NCBI GenBank assembly: GCA_035631655.1 | Contig: DASQIH010000108.1 | Location: forward strand, 97,453-161,452 | Direction of reading: 5' to 3' | Length of the DNA: 64,000 bases | DNA from: Gp1-AA122 sp035631655 | Lineage (GTDB): Bacteria; Acidobacteriota; Terriglobia; Terriglobales; Acidobacteriaceae | Shown here: positions 1-8,505 of the stretch, piece after piece | How the letters are laid out: each line of letters starts with the position of its first letter | How positions within the stretch are numbered: the first letter of the stretch is position 1 | Program-made: the position numbers and the translations under genes | Notes under the pieces: generated by a model | Databases searched by the model: none | Seen by the model: the letters and a program-made list of their open reading frames with translations, nothing else | What the model was told of the DNA's origin: nothing

Positions 1-807
1 GGAAACATCGCCCGGCTTCATGGCGAAAGTTTTGTCTTCGAGTTCTTTGGAAAGAACGCCACGCTTAAATTCGCCCAGGTCGCCACCTTGAGCCGCCGTA
101 GGACCGTCAGAACTCTTCTTAGCGACATCCTCAAACTTCGCGCCTTTCTGGATCTGGTCCAGCAATTCTTTCGCCTTCGTCTCGGTGGTTGCGAGCTGCT
201 GCGGATCGGGGTCAGTGGGGGCATTTTTGTCGCCCGGCGCTGCCTTCTGAGTGGATACCAGAATTTCGCTTAGCCGAACTGTTTCTGGTTGCTGCAACTC
301 GTCCTTGTGCTGGTCGTAAAACTGCTGCTCTTCTTCCTTGGTAACCTGGATGTGGGAGCCGACCTCCTGTCCGATCACCTTCTGGGTGATGATGCTGTTG
401 CGCAGGTTCTGCTTGAAATCCTCAAAGGAAACGCCTTGCGCCTGCGCAGCCTTTTCCAGATCCTCCATGGATTCCAGGTTCATCTGCTTACGAATCTCGT
501 CTAGCCTTTTAATCAGGTCGGTATCCGCCGTAATGCCCAGATCTTTACCCTTGTCCAGCAACAAATCCTGATCGATCAGGCCGCGCAGCACGTCTTTCTC
601 CCGCTCGGCGTACGCCTTGTCGACATTGCCGGGCTCCTGTTGCTGCACTTCCTGCTTCAGTTGTTCTTTTTCACGGAGATACTCGGCACGGGTGATGATC
701 TGGTTGTTAACGCGGGCAATGATTTCCTCCACCACCGAGTCCGCGCTCAAGCTGACGGGCACGACGGCGAGGCAAGCAACTACGAACAGACAAAGGCGGT
801 TTCTCAT
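1..807 (-). CDS. SurA/PrsA-like periplasmic peptidyl-prolyl isomerase, 3' end outside the window
   Basis: Periplasmic chaperone and proline isomerase that helps fold exported and outer-membrane proteins. Reading leftward from the ATG at 805-807, 269 codons are open to the window edge. The N-terminus (MRNRLCLFVVACLAVVPVS) is a signal peptide with likely cleavage after the SLSA stretch. Residues about 25-170 form a charged helical SurA N-domain (starting VVEEIIARVNNQIITRAEY). A parvulin domain starts near residue 175 with ETVRLSEILVS and includes GGDLGEFKRG. The C-terminal rest of the parvulin domain lies beyond base 1. It is divergent from the M49-like gene at 970, with about 160 bp between them. 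Family assignment is firm; SurA versus PrsA-type subfamily is not resolved. Confidence 0.88.
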   Translation of the reverse strand, partial: MRNRLCLFVVACLAVVPVSLSADSVVEEIIARVNNQIITRAEYLREKEQLKQEVQQQEPGNVDKAYAEREKDVLRGLIDQDLLLDKGKDLGITADTDLIKRLDEIRKQMNLESMEDLEKAAQAQGVSFEDFKQNLRNSIITQKVIGQEVGSHIQVTKEEEQQFYDQHKDELQQPETVRLSEILVSTQKAAPGDKNAPTDPDPQQLATTETKAKELLDQIQKGAKFEDVAKKSSDGPTAAQGGDLGEFKRGVLSKELEDKTFAMKPGDVS

Positions 808-969
808 TAGAATTCAGGGGCCAAGTGGCTACTCGGATTTGAGAGTTCCTGGCATCCCCTTCCCAAATTGTACATCGGTGTGCGATCAGCGGCCACAGCG
901 CCTCCTGTTATCATTGTCAGTTTTGCTGGCGCGATCGGGAAGCAGAATAGCCGCCGCGAGGCTTTGTTG

Positions 970-2781
970 ATGAAGACATTCATTCTCTTTCTACTGATGC
1001 TGGGACTCACCGCCAATGTTGCCGCAGGACAGAGCACGGTTCCCGGGCAGGCGCAACTGGATAAGATGGCCAGCCGCTTCGCGCCCGCTCCGATGCGGGT
1101 TGATATCTCCGGCCTCTCCAGTGGCGACCGCCAGGCGCTGGTTAAGCTCATTGAAGCAGCACGCGTCCTGAATGATGTCTTCATGAAACAGCTGTGGAGC
1201 GGGAATTTGGCTCTGTACCAGCGCCTGGAAAAAGATAAGACTCCTCTCGGCCGTGCCCACTTTCATTATTTCTGGATCAACAAGGGACCCTGGTCAGATA
1301 TTGACGAATATAAAAGTTTCCTGCGCGGGGTGCCGTCTCGAAAACCCAAAGGGGCAAACTTCTACCCCGAGGACATGACTAAGGAGGACTTTGAGCGCTG
1401 GCTTTCTTCTTTGACGCCCGAAGAGCAGGAACAGGCCAAAGGTTTCTTCACCGTGATTCGCTCCAAGACTCCGTTGCCTAAACCCAAAGGCTTCCTCGGC
1501 CCTCCTGAGAAGCTGCACGATTCGATGATCATCGTGCCCTACAGCGAGGAATATAAAGACGACCTGACACGCGCGGCGGGCTTGCTGCGCGAGGCGGCAG
1601 GACTCACTGACAATGCGTCACTGAAGAAATTCCTGACCACGCGAGCCGATGCCTTTCTCTCCAACGATTACTACGAGAGCGATATGGCGTGGATGGATCT
1701 CGATGCTCCGCTGGACATCACTATCGGTCCTTACGAGACGTACAACGACGAATTGTTCGGCTACAAGGCAGCCTTCGAAGGCTACATCAACCTGCGCGAC
1801 GACAAGGAGACGGCCAAGCTTTCTGCCTTCACGAAGCACTTGCAAGAGATTGAGGACAACCTTCCTATTGACTCTCAATACCGCAATCCAAAATTGGGAG
1901 GGGCAGCACCCATCCGCGTCGTCGACCAGATTCTCAGCGCTGGAGATGGCGCGCACGGCGTGCAGACCGCAGCCTACAACTTGCCCAATGACGAGCGCGT
2001 GGTCCAGCAAAAAGGCAGCAAGCGGGTGATGCTGAAGAACGTGCAGGAGGCAAAGTTCCACAGTGTCCTGGTGCCGGTCGCCATGAAGACGCTATCCAGA
2101 ACCGCCATGCTGGACGTGAACTTTGATTCGTTTTTCACACACACCGTGGCCCACGAGTTGATGCACGGTTTAGGTCCCCATGGGATTAAGATTGACGGCC
2201 GGGATACTAATCCGCGAAAGGAACTAAAGGAACTCTATAGTGCCATCGAGGAGGCAAAGGCCGACGTGACAGGACTGTTCGCCCTGCAATACATGATGGA
2301 CCACAACAAGGAGATGGGGTTGGGCGGTACGCTGCCCTCTGACGAAGCTGCGGAGCGGCAGCTGTACGTGACTTTTCTGGCCTCGTCGTTTCGCAGCCTC
2401 CGCTTTGGCTTGAATGATGCTCACGGCAAAGGCATGGCAGTGCAGCTTAATTACTTGCTGGATAAAGGCGCCTTTGTGCCCCATGGCGACGGCACCTTCA
2501 GCGTCGACATGACAAAGGTTAAGGATGCCGTTCGCGACCTGGACCACGACCTGCTCACGATCGAAGCGGAGGGGGATTACGCCGGAGCCAAGAAGATGCT
2601 GGATGATTTGGGTGTGATTCGTCCGGTCGTGAAGCGCGCCTTGGATCGGCTGACAGCGATCCCCACCGATATTGAACCGATCTTTGTCACAGCTGAGGAA
2701 CTGTCGCCCACTGCTCCTGCGCCCCCAGCCAAGGTGCCCGCAAGAAAAATCATTCGCCGAAGACGATCAAGGCATCAGTGA
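970..2781 (+). CDS. Secreted M49-like (dipeptidyl peptidase III-related) zinc protein
   Basis: About 603 residues. The ATG at 970 is chosen because it gives a clear signal peptide (MKTFILFLLMLGLTANVAAG); an upstream in-frame start at 868 would bury it. Zinc-site residues are visible: HELMH at 395-399 followed by GLGPH, and the second motif EEAKAD at 427-432, which would give ligands His395, His399 and Glu428. Classical DPP III has HEXXGH, with one extra residue between the histidines; this protein has the short HEXXH spacing seen in bacterial and plant Nudix-associated M49 homologues. A basic tail (KIIRRRRSRHQ) ends the protein. Likely a periplasmic peptidase or peptidase-like protein; substrate unknown. 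It converges with the gene ending at 2794, 12 bp away. Confidence 0.8.
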   Translation: MKTFILFLLMLGLTANVAAGQSTVPGQAQLDKMASRFAPAPMRVDISGLSSGDRQALVKLIEAARVLNDVFMKQLWSGNLALYQRLEKDKTPLGRAHFHYFWINKGPWSDIDEYKSFLRGVPSRKPKGANFYPEDMTKEDFERWLSSLTPEEQEQAKGFFTVIRSKTPLPKPKGFLGPPEKLHDSMIIVPYSEEYKDDLTRAAGLLREAAGLTDNASLKKFLTTRADAFLSNDYYESDMAWMDLDAPLDITIGPYETYNDELFGYKAAFEGYINLRDDKETAKLSAFTKHLQEIEDNLPIDSQYRNPKLGGAAPIRVVDQILSAGDGAHGVQTAAYNLPNDERVVQQKGSKRVMLKNVQEAKFHSVLVPVAMKTLSRTAMLDVNFDSFFTHTVAHELMHGLGPHGIKIDGRDTNPRKELKELYSAIEEAKADVTGLFALQYMMDHNKEMGLGGTLPSDEAAERQLYVTFLASSFRSLRFGLNDAHGKGMAVQLNYLLDKGAFVPHGDGTFSVDMTKVKDAVRDLDHDLLTIEAEGDYAGAKKMLDDLGVIRPVVKRALDRLTAIPTDIEPIFVTAEELSPTAPAPPAKVPARKIIRRRRSRHQ

Positions 2782-2793
2782 CAAGCCGTGGAT

Positions 2794-3588
2794 TCAGGCA
2801 TTCGAGGTAGCGGCTTTGGCAGCAGCGAGGCGCAGCAGCGCCAGCGCCGTGACATCGTTGTGGGTAGGAGGTGCGCACATAAAACTTTCCACGCTGTCCA
2901 GTATTTCGCCGCAGAGCTGCTCGGCATTGGAAAGGGTAGCTCTTTGAAGACTTTGCTCCACGCGTTCCAGCCCGAATTCTTCTCCGCTGCATTTTCCTTC
3001 CGTGACACCTCGGGAAACCAACAATAGCGCCCCTCCGGGTTCCAGAGCAGCCGTCGGGGCATCGTGGGTTACATGGGAAAAAAGGCCAAACGGCAGTCCG
3101 GTAGCAGGTAGTTGTGTAATCCCGGTTCGATCGCGCAGAAGGGCGGGAGTGTGACCGGCGTTGCTATAGCAGACCGTGCCTAACAGTTCGTTGTAAGCCC
3201 CCACGAAAGCCGGGCAGGAGCGAACGCCACCCGCGGCATCCATGACGGTCCGATTGAGCTCAAGCGACAGTTCAAGCATGGCATTGGATTCGTTAATGTC
3301 GTCGCTGGAAAACAGCTTCGCTCCCATCGTCCGAAAAGTCTGTTGAGCGGCCGAAACGATATTCTGGTTCTCCTGATGACGTCCCGCCACGTCGAGCAAG
3401 CCAAACAGCACAAGATGGGGGCTGACTCGCAAGAAGTCGTAGAAATCCCCACCCATTCGTTCCCCGTGGTAGACCGCCGCCATTTCAGCGTCCTTCATCC
3501 GGGGAATAGCAATCGGCGCCGGCTGGCGCCCGGCGGGCCCGCGAACTTTTCTTTTTCGAAGGAATCGCAGTTGCATGGCCTTGCCCAA
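2794..3588 (-). CDS. Stand-alone SpoIIE/RsbU-type PPM phosphatase domain, probably metal-site degenerate
   Basis: 264 residues, only the PP2C-like SpoIIE domain with no sensor or receiver domain. Family motifs: GERMGGDFYDF at 42-52 (metal Asp48) and LLDVAGR at 64-70 (Asp66, normally DVSGKG). The usual motif TDGVTEA appears as SRGVTEG at 192-198, so the expected metal-binding Asp is Arg193. The final motif NDVTALAL (244-251) keeps Asp245. Members dephosphorylate anti-sigma-factor antagonists in partner-switching cascades; with one ligand missing, catalysis may be weak or lost. No anti-sigma or antagonist gene is adjacent. It is tail-to-tail with the M49-like gene and follows the TPR/peptidase gene on the same strand by 74 bp. 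Confidence 0.8.
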   Translation of the reverse strand: MGKAMQLRFLRKRKVRGPAGRQPAPIAIPRMKDAEMAAVYHGERMGGDFYDFLRVSPHLVLFGLLDVAGRHQENQNIVSAAQQTFRTMGAKLFSSDDINESNAMLELSLELNRTVMDAAGGVRSCPAFVGAYNELLGTVCYSNAGHTPALLRDRTGITQLPATGLPFGLFSHVTHDAPTAALEPGGALLLVSRGVTEGKCSGEEFGLERVEQSLQRATLSNAEQLCGEILDSVESFMCAPPTHNDVTALALLRLAAAKAATSNA

Positions 3589-3662
3589 GTTGGAGCTACA
3601 AACAATACATTAACCAGGAGAGGGTGTGTCCAGCATTTATTGGGGCGCCGGAGAACAGAGTG

Positions 3663-5105
3663 CTAGGAGCCGTACTTGCTGAGCAGAAACCTGCCGACCT
3701 CTCTTTGCAATTGTCCGTAATCAGAATGGATAGTGCTGCGCAGGGCAACTTCGGTTGGGCTCCCGTCCCCGATTCTCTGCAGGATGCGTCGCAGTTCACT
3801 CATACCGTAAGTGTCATTGATGTACTCCACGGCCGCCAGCGATTCATCGTAGGCGAGGATCGCTTCCATCGTCGAGAACCGCATGAAACTACCCTCGAGG
3901 GCGTTAAAGGGAATCTCGCGGTCGGCGGAAAAGAGCTCTGCCAGACGACGCCCATCGCTGCTCACCGTTTTTGGTTCGACGGCCTGCGCAATTCCTTCGT
4001 GCAGCCACTGCGGGCAGCGCCCATGAGAAATTTGATCAATGAACGAGTGGGCCAATTCGTGTTTCAGCACCCGCGCCATCTCGGAGTTCACGGACTCAAC
4101 GCCGTTCACCGGGATGCGCAACTTGCCGTCGTTGACCGCTCCACTCCAAGCCGGAGCATGAGTTACATCGAAGAACGTCTCATTGGTGTAAAGAATGACC
4201 GGGATGTTTTCCCGCGGCGCCACGCCCAGCTGGCGAACCAGATCGTCATACTCCGATTCCAGGGTGCTCAGGATAGCGCGCCGCAAACTTTCTGAAGTCT
4301 GCTTGCCCTCGTAGCGCAGAGTGAAATGGCTGCTGGCGCGCTGCGCGAAATCGGCTTCGGCCTGGGTCTCCCGCTCAGCCTTGGCAATGTACGCTTCCAC
4401 TGCCGGATCCGGCCGCAACTGCAGGGAACGCTTCCAGGAGCGAATGGCGTCCTTGCTCCGGTCGAGGGAAAATTGAACAAAACCCAGAACGGCAAAACTG
4501 TCCGCCGAATTGGGAGCCAGCCGCGTAGAGCGCTCGGCATAAGAAATGGCCTGTTTGGCCATCCCTATGCGGACTAGCGCGGCGGCGTAATAATTGAGGA
4601 TGGTCGGGCTGTCCGGTTGAAGCCCCAGCGCAGTATCCAGGTATGTCCGCGCCTGGGGAAAATTCCCGCGGTCGAATTCGTGCTTCCCTGCAATGAAATA
4701 ACCCGCCGCCGTGATAGCCGGCTTGGCGGTGTGTTCTAGGGAAGCGAGCGCGTCGGCGTCAACGTATCCCTCGTGAATGATCTTTGCCGGCAGGTCGCCG
4801 TCGACGTCGACGTCGATGTCGCTATTGGGAACGAAAGTGGGAAGGCCGTGCCCGGAATTCTGGGGCGAAGATGCAATATCGGGAGCGACGCCGCCCGCTT
4901 CCACCCGATCGACCAGGGTGCTAGGGATAGCGTAGGAGTTGTCCCCTACATCGTATTCCAGGTGTGCGCCGTTTTCCCGTACCCGGTCTGCCCAGATTTG
5001 GCGGCCGTTTTTCAGATGAATGACATCAGCGGAACTAGCCGCCGGCCCGGCGACTACCAGGCAGAAGAAGATGACACGAAGCCTCACAAGAGCGCATTCT
5101 AGCAA
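3663..5105 (-). CDS. Exported TPR protein with gluzincin (peptidase MA-like) domain
   Basis: 480 residues. An N-terminal hydrophobic stretch (VIFFCLVVAGPAASSA) suggests export, followed by a short SLA2/SHD1-like segment (VIHLKNGRQIWADRV). TPR helices occupy roughly 110-250, in the run from 'HEFDRGNFPQARTYLDTAL' onward. A metalloprotease domain follows with HELAH at 349-353 and the third ligand in WLHEG (Glu370), the HEXXH plus Glu arrangement of peptidase MA. Probably a periplasmic or surface protease whose TPRs bind a partner; substrate unknown. The start at 5105 lies only 20 bp from the divergent M1-like gene at 5126, so the two must share or overlap promoter sequence. Confidence 0.8.
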   Translation of the reverse strand: MLECALVRLRVIFFCLVVAGPAASSADVIHLKNGRQIWADRVRENGAHLEYDVGDNSYAIPSTLVDRVEAGGVAPDIASSPQNSGHGLPTFVPNSDIDVDVDGDLPAKIIHEGYVDADALASLEHTAKPAITAAGYFIAGKHEFDRGNFPQARTYLDTALGLQPDSPTILNYYAAALVRIGMAKQAISYAERSTRLAPNSADSFAVLGFVQFSLDRSKDAIRSWKRSLQLRPDPAVEAYIAKAERETQAEADFAQRASSHFTLRYEGKQTSESLRRAILSTLESEYDDLVRQLGVAPRENIPVILYTNETFFDVTHAPAWSGAVNDGKLRIPVNGVESVNSEMARVLKHELAHSFIDQISHGRCPQWLHEGIAQAVEPKTVSSDGRRLAELFSADREIPFNALEGSFMRFSTMEAILAYDESLAAVEYINDTYGMSELRRILQRIGDGSPTEVALRSTIHSDYGQLQREVGRFLLSKYGS

Positions 5106-5125
5106 CAGGCGAAGGAGCGTCTGTA

Positions 5126-7705
5126 GTGACCGAAGTACTCAGGGGAATCGGCCGAACGGCCTTGCTCTTGTTCTTCTGCGCCGGCCTGGCGAGTACGGCT
5201 CTCAGCCAGCAAGAGCAGCTCCCGGCTTCGACTAACGTCACCATTCAGGCGCAAAACAATCAGAAGGCTGCCGAGCAATTGTATTTGCAGCTGCGCGCCG
5301 TCGGGTTGGATCCCAAGCGGGTGTACCAGGTGCGCGACGCCTCACTCGATCGCGATCAACTCCACATCAGCCTGGATGACGGAACCATTGCCTTCACCCA
5401 GGATGTCAACGGCCGCATCACAGGAGCCTTTTTCGAAGGAGATGGCGAAATCCTTGTAGTGCCGCCGAACCAGGCCGAACGCGCCTCCATGATGCTCTTC
5501 ACAGGAGCCGCGATCCTGGAAGAGAGATTCGACACAGCTTACTTTCGCTTTAATGACGACATCTTTGTGGAACTGCAACCCGATCTGCGTCCCTTACCCG
5601 ATGGAAAAGATTTCGCAGCGAAATGGGACCAAGCGGCGCATAACCTGGCGGAATGGGACGCGCTGCGGCTGTTTGTGACGTTCAGCAGGTTCCTGCCTTC
5701 CGTTGCCACGGAAGCGCCCAGGGCGACAGCTGGTTCCTTCAGTGTTTCGGACCGCTTCCTGCATGCCCGAGTGCAAGGAATAAAACTCGGCAGTTTTGAC
5801 GCTTACTACGATTCCACTGCGAGCGAGCAGATTGCGGTCGCGCAGCAGAAACGAGTCGATACTGTCAATTATTACAATGTTTGGGCGGCATTCCCCACGC
5901 GGCCCGCAGAAGCGCTCACTGCCGAGCAACAGCCAAAGGATGAGATTGCGATCCGAAGCTATCGGATCCGCGCGGAGGTGAAACCGCCCACCACGCTGCG
6001 TGCCGACGCTTCTTTGCAAGTGGAGGTGCTTGGGGGCGGGGCCCGGGCGCTATTGTTTGAGTTGTCGCGCTTTCTCAAGGTCGCTGAGGTCAAGGCGAAC
6101 GGGCGACCGGTCGAGCTCATTCAGAACCAGGCGCTGGAGGGCTCGCAACTGGCCCGGCGAGGCAATGACATTCTGGCCGTAGTGTTTCCACAGCCAATCC
6201 GTACCGGACAGAAGATGGAACTCACCTTCTCTTACGCCGGGGATGTGCTTTCCGAAGCGGGTGGCGGCCTGCTCTACGTTGGCGCACGCGGAACCTGGTA
6301 TCCCAACCGAGGTTTAGCGGCAGCTGACTTCGATCTGCAGTTCCAATATCCGCCCGGATGGACTCTGCTGGCTACCGGGAAGCGGGCGAGCGAAGAACCC
6401 GTCAAGCCTTCGCGAACTGGAGTTGAGGGAGAGCAGGTGAGCCGATGGGTTACAGAGCGTCCCATTCCAGTCGCCGGTTTCAACCTCGGCCGATATACCA
6501 AAGCAGTCGCGGAAGCCGGAAAGACCACGGTGGAAACCTATGCGGCCACAGGCGTCGAACGCTCCTTCCCCAAGGCCGAGCCCGAGGCCGTGGTCGTCCC
6601 TACGGTTCCATCGGTGCGGCCGCAGCCGTCCCGGACCGTGGTGGTGGCGCAACCGCCACCACCCTCACCGGCCCGCAACGCGCAGGTGGTCGCCGATACG
6701 GCCTCGCGCGCGGTGGAATTTTTCTCACAGCGCTTCGGAGTCTTTCCCTACAGCACGCTCGAACTAACCCAAATGCCCGGCCTCGTGAGCCAAGGCTGGC
6801 CGGGGCTCGTCTTTCTCTCCAGCTTTGCTTTCCTGTCGCCGGAGGAAAGATCCCATCTCCACCTGAGTGCCGCCAATGAGATTCTCGATCAGCAGGTTAC
6901 GGCGCATGAGACAGCTCACCAGTGGTGGGGTGATCTGGTTTTTTGGAAGGGTTACCGCGACCAGTGGATGTTTGAAGGATTGGCGAGCTACTGTTCGTTG
7001 ATGTTGCTGGAATCGGAGAATCCGGCCAACTTTCGCCTTGCCATGGAGAAATATCGTGAGGACCTGATGCACAAGAACAAGACAGGCGCCGTGCTGAAGG
7101 ATGCGGGCCCAGTCACACTCGGAGTGAGGTTGTCTTCGTCGGAATTTCCGGAGGGCTATGAAGCCATCAGCTATGGGCGTGGGACCTGGCTCTTCCATAT
7201 GCTGCGACATATCTTGAACGATTCCTGGGCCGCTGATCAGCGGAAGAGCCGGGCTTCTAACCAGGACGAGGTAGAACCTTTTGTGCGGGCGTTGCGCAGA
7301 GTCCGGGAACGCTACGCGGGGAAACCGATCACGACTTGGCAGCTTCTGCAGGTCTTCGCGGAAGACTTGCCGGAATCCGACCGGTATGAAGGCCGGAAAT
7401 CGCTGGACTGGTTTTACGGGGGCTGGGTGAATGGCACCGCGTTGCCACGTTTCCAACTGCAAGGCGTCAGAATGACTACCAAGGAAAGTTCGGTTGCGGT
7501 AAGTGGCACGATCCTGCAGAAGGACGCGCCTAAAGAACTTGTAACCTCAGTGCCTATCTATGCCACCATGCCGGGCGATCGGCGGGTTTTCCTGGGGCGG
7601 GTTTTTGCCGACGGCCCAGAAAGTTCTTTTCGCCTAACTGCCCCGCAAGGGGCCAAGCGACTTCTTGTTGACCCCGAAGAGACGATCCTGACCAGTCCCC
7701 ACTGA
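5126..7705 (+). CDS. Secreted M1-family (gluzincin aminopeptidase-like) metallopeptidase
   Basis: 859 residues from a GTG start. The signal peptide runs through LLLFFCAGLASTALSQQ. The catalytic core is clear: HETAHQWW at 594-601 and the third zinc ligand Glu617 in WMFEGLAS, the HEXXH-18-E pattern of family M1. The N-terminal half (about 30-270) is beta-rich and not recognised in detail; the M1 N-domain begins near 'YRIRAEVKPPTTLRADASL'. The typical M1 exopeptidase GXMEN loop is not visible; the equivalent position reads LTQMPGLVSQGWPG. So it may not be an aminopeptidase in the strict sense. A proline-rich linker (PPPPSPAR) sits near residue 515. Divergent from the TPR/MA protease, its likely functional neighbour. 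Confidence 0.83.
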   Translation: MTEVLRGIGRTALLLFFCAGLASTALSQQEQLPASTNVTIQAQNNQKAAEQLYLQLRAVGLDPKRVYQVRDASLDRDQLHISLDDGTIAFTQDVNGRITGAFFEGDGEILVVPPNQAERASMMLFTGAAILEERFDTAYFRFNDDIFVELQPDLRPLPDGKDFAAKWDQAAHNLAEWDALRLFVTFSRFLPSVATEAPRATAGSFSVSDRFLHARVQGIKLGSFDAYYDSTASEQIAVAQQKRVDTVNYYNVWAAFPTRPAEALTAEQQPKDEIAIRSYRIRAEVKPPTTLRADASLQVEVLGGGARALLFELSRFLKVAEVKANGRPVELIQNQALEGSQLARRGNDILAVVFPQPIRTGQKMELTFSYAGDVLSEAGGGLLYVGARGTWYPNRGLAAADFDLQFQYPPGWTLLATGKRASEEPVKPSRTGVEGEQVSRWVTERPIPVAGFNLGRYTKAVAEAGKTTVETYAATGVERSFPKAEPEAVVVPTVPSVRPQPSRTVVVAQPPPPSPARNAQVVADTASRAVEFFSQRFGVFPYSTLELTQMPGLVSQGWPGLVFLSSFAFLSPEERSHLHLSAANEILDQQVTAHETAHQWWGDLVFWKGYRDQWMFEGLASYCSLMLLESENPANFRLAMEKYREDLMHKNKTGAVLKDAGPVTLGVRLSSSEFPEGYEAISYGRGTWLFHMLRHILNDSWAADQRKSRASNQDEVEPFVRALRRVRERYAGKPITTWQLLQVFAEDLPESDRYEGRKSLDWFYGGWVNGTALPRFQLQGVRMTTKESSVAVSGTILQKDAPKELVTSVPIYATMPGDRRVFLGRVFADGPESSFRLTAPQGAKRLLVDPEETILTSPH

Positions 7706-7722
7706 ACTTCCTCAATCGCTCT

Positions 7723-7955
7723 TTATCTCAGGAAGCTGCCACTGCGGCTGAGGCGCGCTTCGACTCGACGCTTGGTGAGTTCATCAACTCCTGCAGGCGG
7801 ATGCGCAGGCGGGCGGTTCACGGCCATACTGTGAATCTGTGAGACCCGCGATTCGCTGATGCCCAGCGCGTCGCCGATCTCCTGCATAGTGCGCTCTTCG
7901 AAGTAGTAGAGGGCAGGGTTTGGCGATCCTTCTCCGGCGATTCGGCAATGATCCG
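7723..7955 (-). pseudogene. Relic of a FliA/WhiG-type sigma factor (region 4 only, frameshifted)
   Basis: Reading leftward, one frame gives IIAESPEKDRQTL and the next frame continues as ALYYFEERTMQEIGDALG then ISESRVSQIHSMAV, ending at the TAA at 7723-7725. Together these match the region-4 helix-turn-helix of sigma-28 family factors (pattern LPEKE..VL.LYYFEE.TM.EIG..LG.SESRVSQ.H). The two pieces are one nucleotide out of frame, near 7912-7920. Everything upstream (regions 2 and 3) is missing: the sequence passes directly into the N-terminus of an unrelated membrane protein. The HTH recognition residues are well preserved, so decay may be recent. No flagellar gene is present in the window. 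Confidence 0.75.
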
Positions 7956-8143
7956 GCAGAAAACAAGGTGGGCAGCGTGTAGAAGCCGAGAATCATCCGC
8001 TCGGAATCCAGCAACCAAATCAGTAAGGCGGCAATGATGAAGAGTGAGAGGATCAGCCAGAGTTCCTGATTGACTGCGGCCAGACGTTGTTTGAATGTCG
8101 GCTTGGCGCCGACTTTAGCGCTGCCCATCGCATACGTTCGCAT
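7956..8143 (-). pseudogene. 5' remnant of a membrane-anchored signalling protein, truncated at a deletion junction
   Basis: Starts at the ATG at 8141-8143 behind a strong AGGAGG ribosome site, reading MRTYAMGSAKVGAKPTFKQR, one hydrophobic helix (LWLILSLFIIAALLIWLL) and then MILGFYTLPTLFSA, where a second membrane helix should begin. To my recollection this pattern is typical of the N-terminus of Acidobacteria GGDEF or HD-GYP proteins. After about residue 63 the frame runs into the sigma-factor relic and yields arginine-rich nonsense to a stop near 7784. If translated, the product is a one-helix peptide with an unrelated tail. I read it as the left half of a deletion that joined two genes. Confidence 0.6.
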
Positions 8144-8298
8144 GATGACCTCCTGCCTGGAACCCTCAATTCATCATCAGCGAAGCAGTTGGCAGCGGAG
8201 CCGCGGCAGACTTACTTTGGTAAAGGGTTTGATTCCTAATACGGATGAGGACTTTCATTTAAGGAAAAGGGGAAGTCGAAATTGTCTCCTCGGGTGCT
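8144..8298. other. Non-coding interval, left part of the region before the GGDEF gene
   Basis: No coding signal or recognisable repeat is seen between the broken membrane gene and the candidate structured RNA. The first 20 bases contain that gene's ribosome site (AGGAGG on the minus strand). Confidence 0.5.
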
Positions 8299-8368
8299 TA
8301 TCTTGGGGAAAAAGCGTGGGTCATGTCCTTTGGTACATACCCGATGCACAGGCGCTGCCCCTAAGATA
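8299..8368 (+). ncRNA. Candidate structured RNA upstream of the GGDEF gene
   Basis: Nested inverted repeats. An outer stem pairs TATCTTGGGG (8299-8308) with CCCCTAAGATA (8358-8368), one bulge. Inside, GCGTGGGT-C-ATGT pairs with ACAT-ACCC-G-ATGC: 12 pairs including one G-U, with opposed single-base bulges and an 8-nt loop CCTTTGGT. Single-stranded AAAAA and a roughly 10-nt 3' joining segment separate the two stems. The element lies in a 320-bp non-coding stretch, about 140 nt before the GGDEF start. It does not match the c-di-GMP-I or -II riboswitch consensus as I know them. Strand is inferred from the downstream gene. Confidence 0.4.
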
Positions 8369-8505
8369 CGGCTTGGCGGGCGGCTGGCAGATGGCGTGCT
8401 GAAGAGGAGTGCGGCAGACTTGGGCATCCGGCCTGCTAATCGCCTTCATGAGCGCAGGGATAATTGTTAGGGCAAATTCTTAAACTAGAAGGGGATCAGT
8501 TCTCA

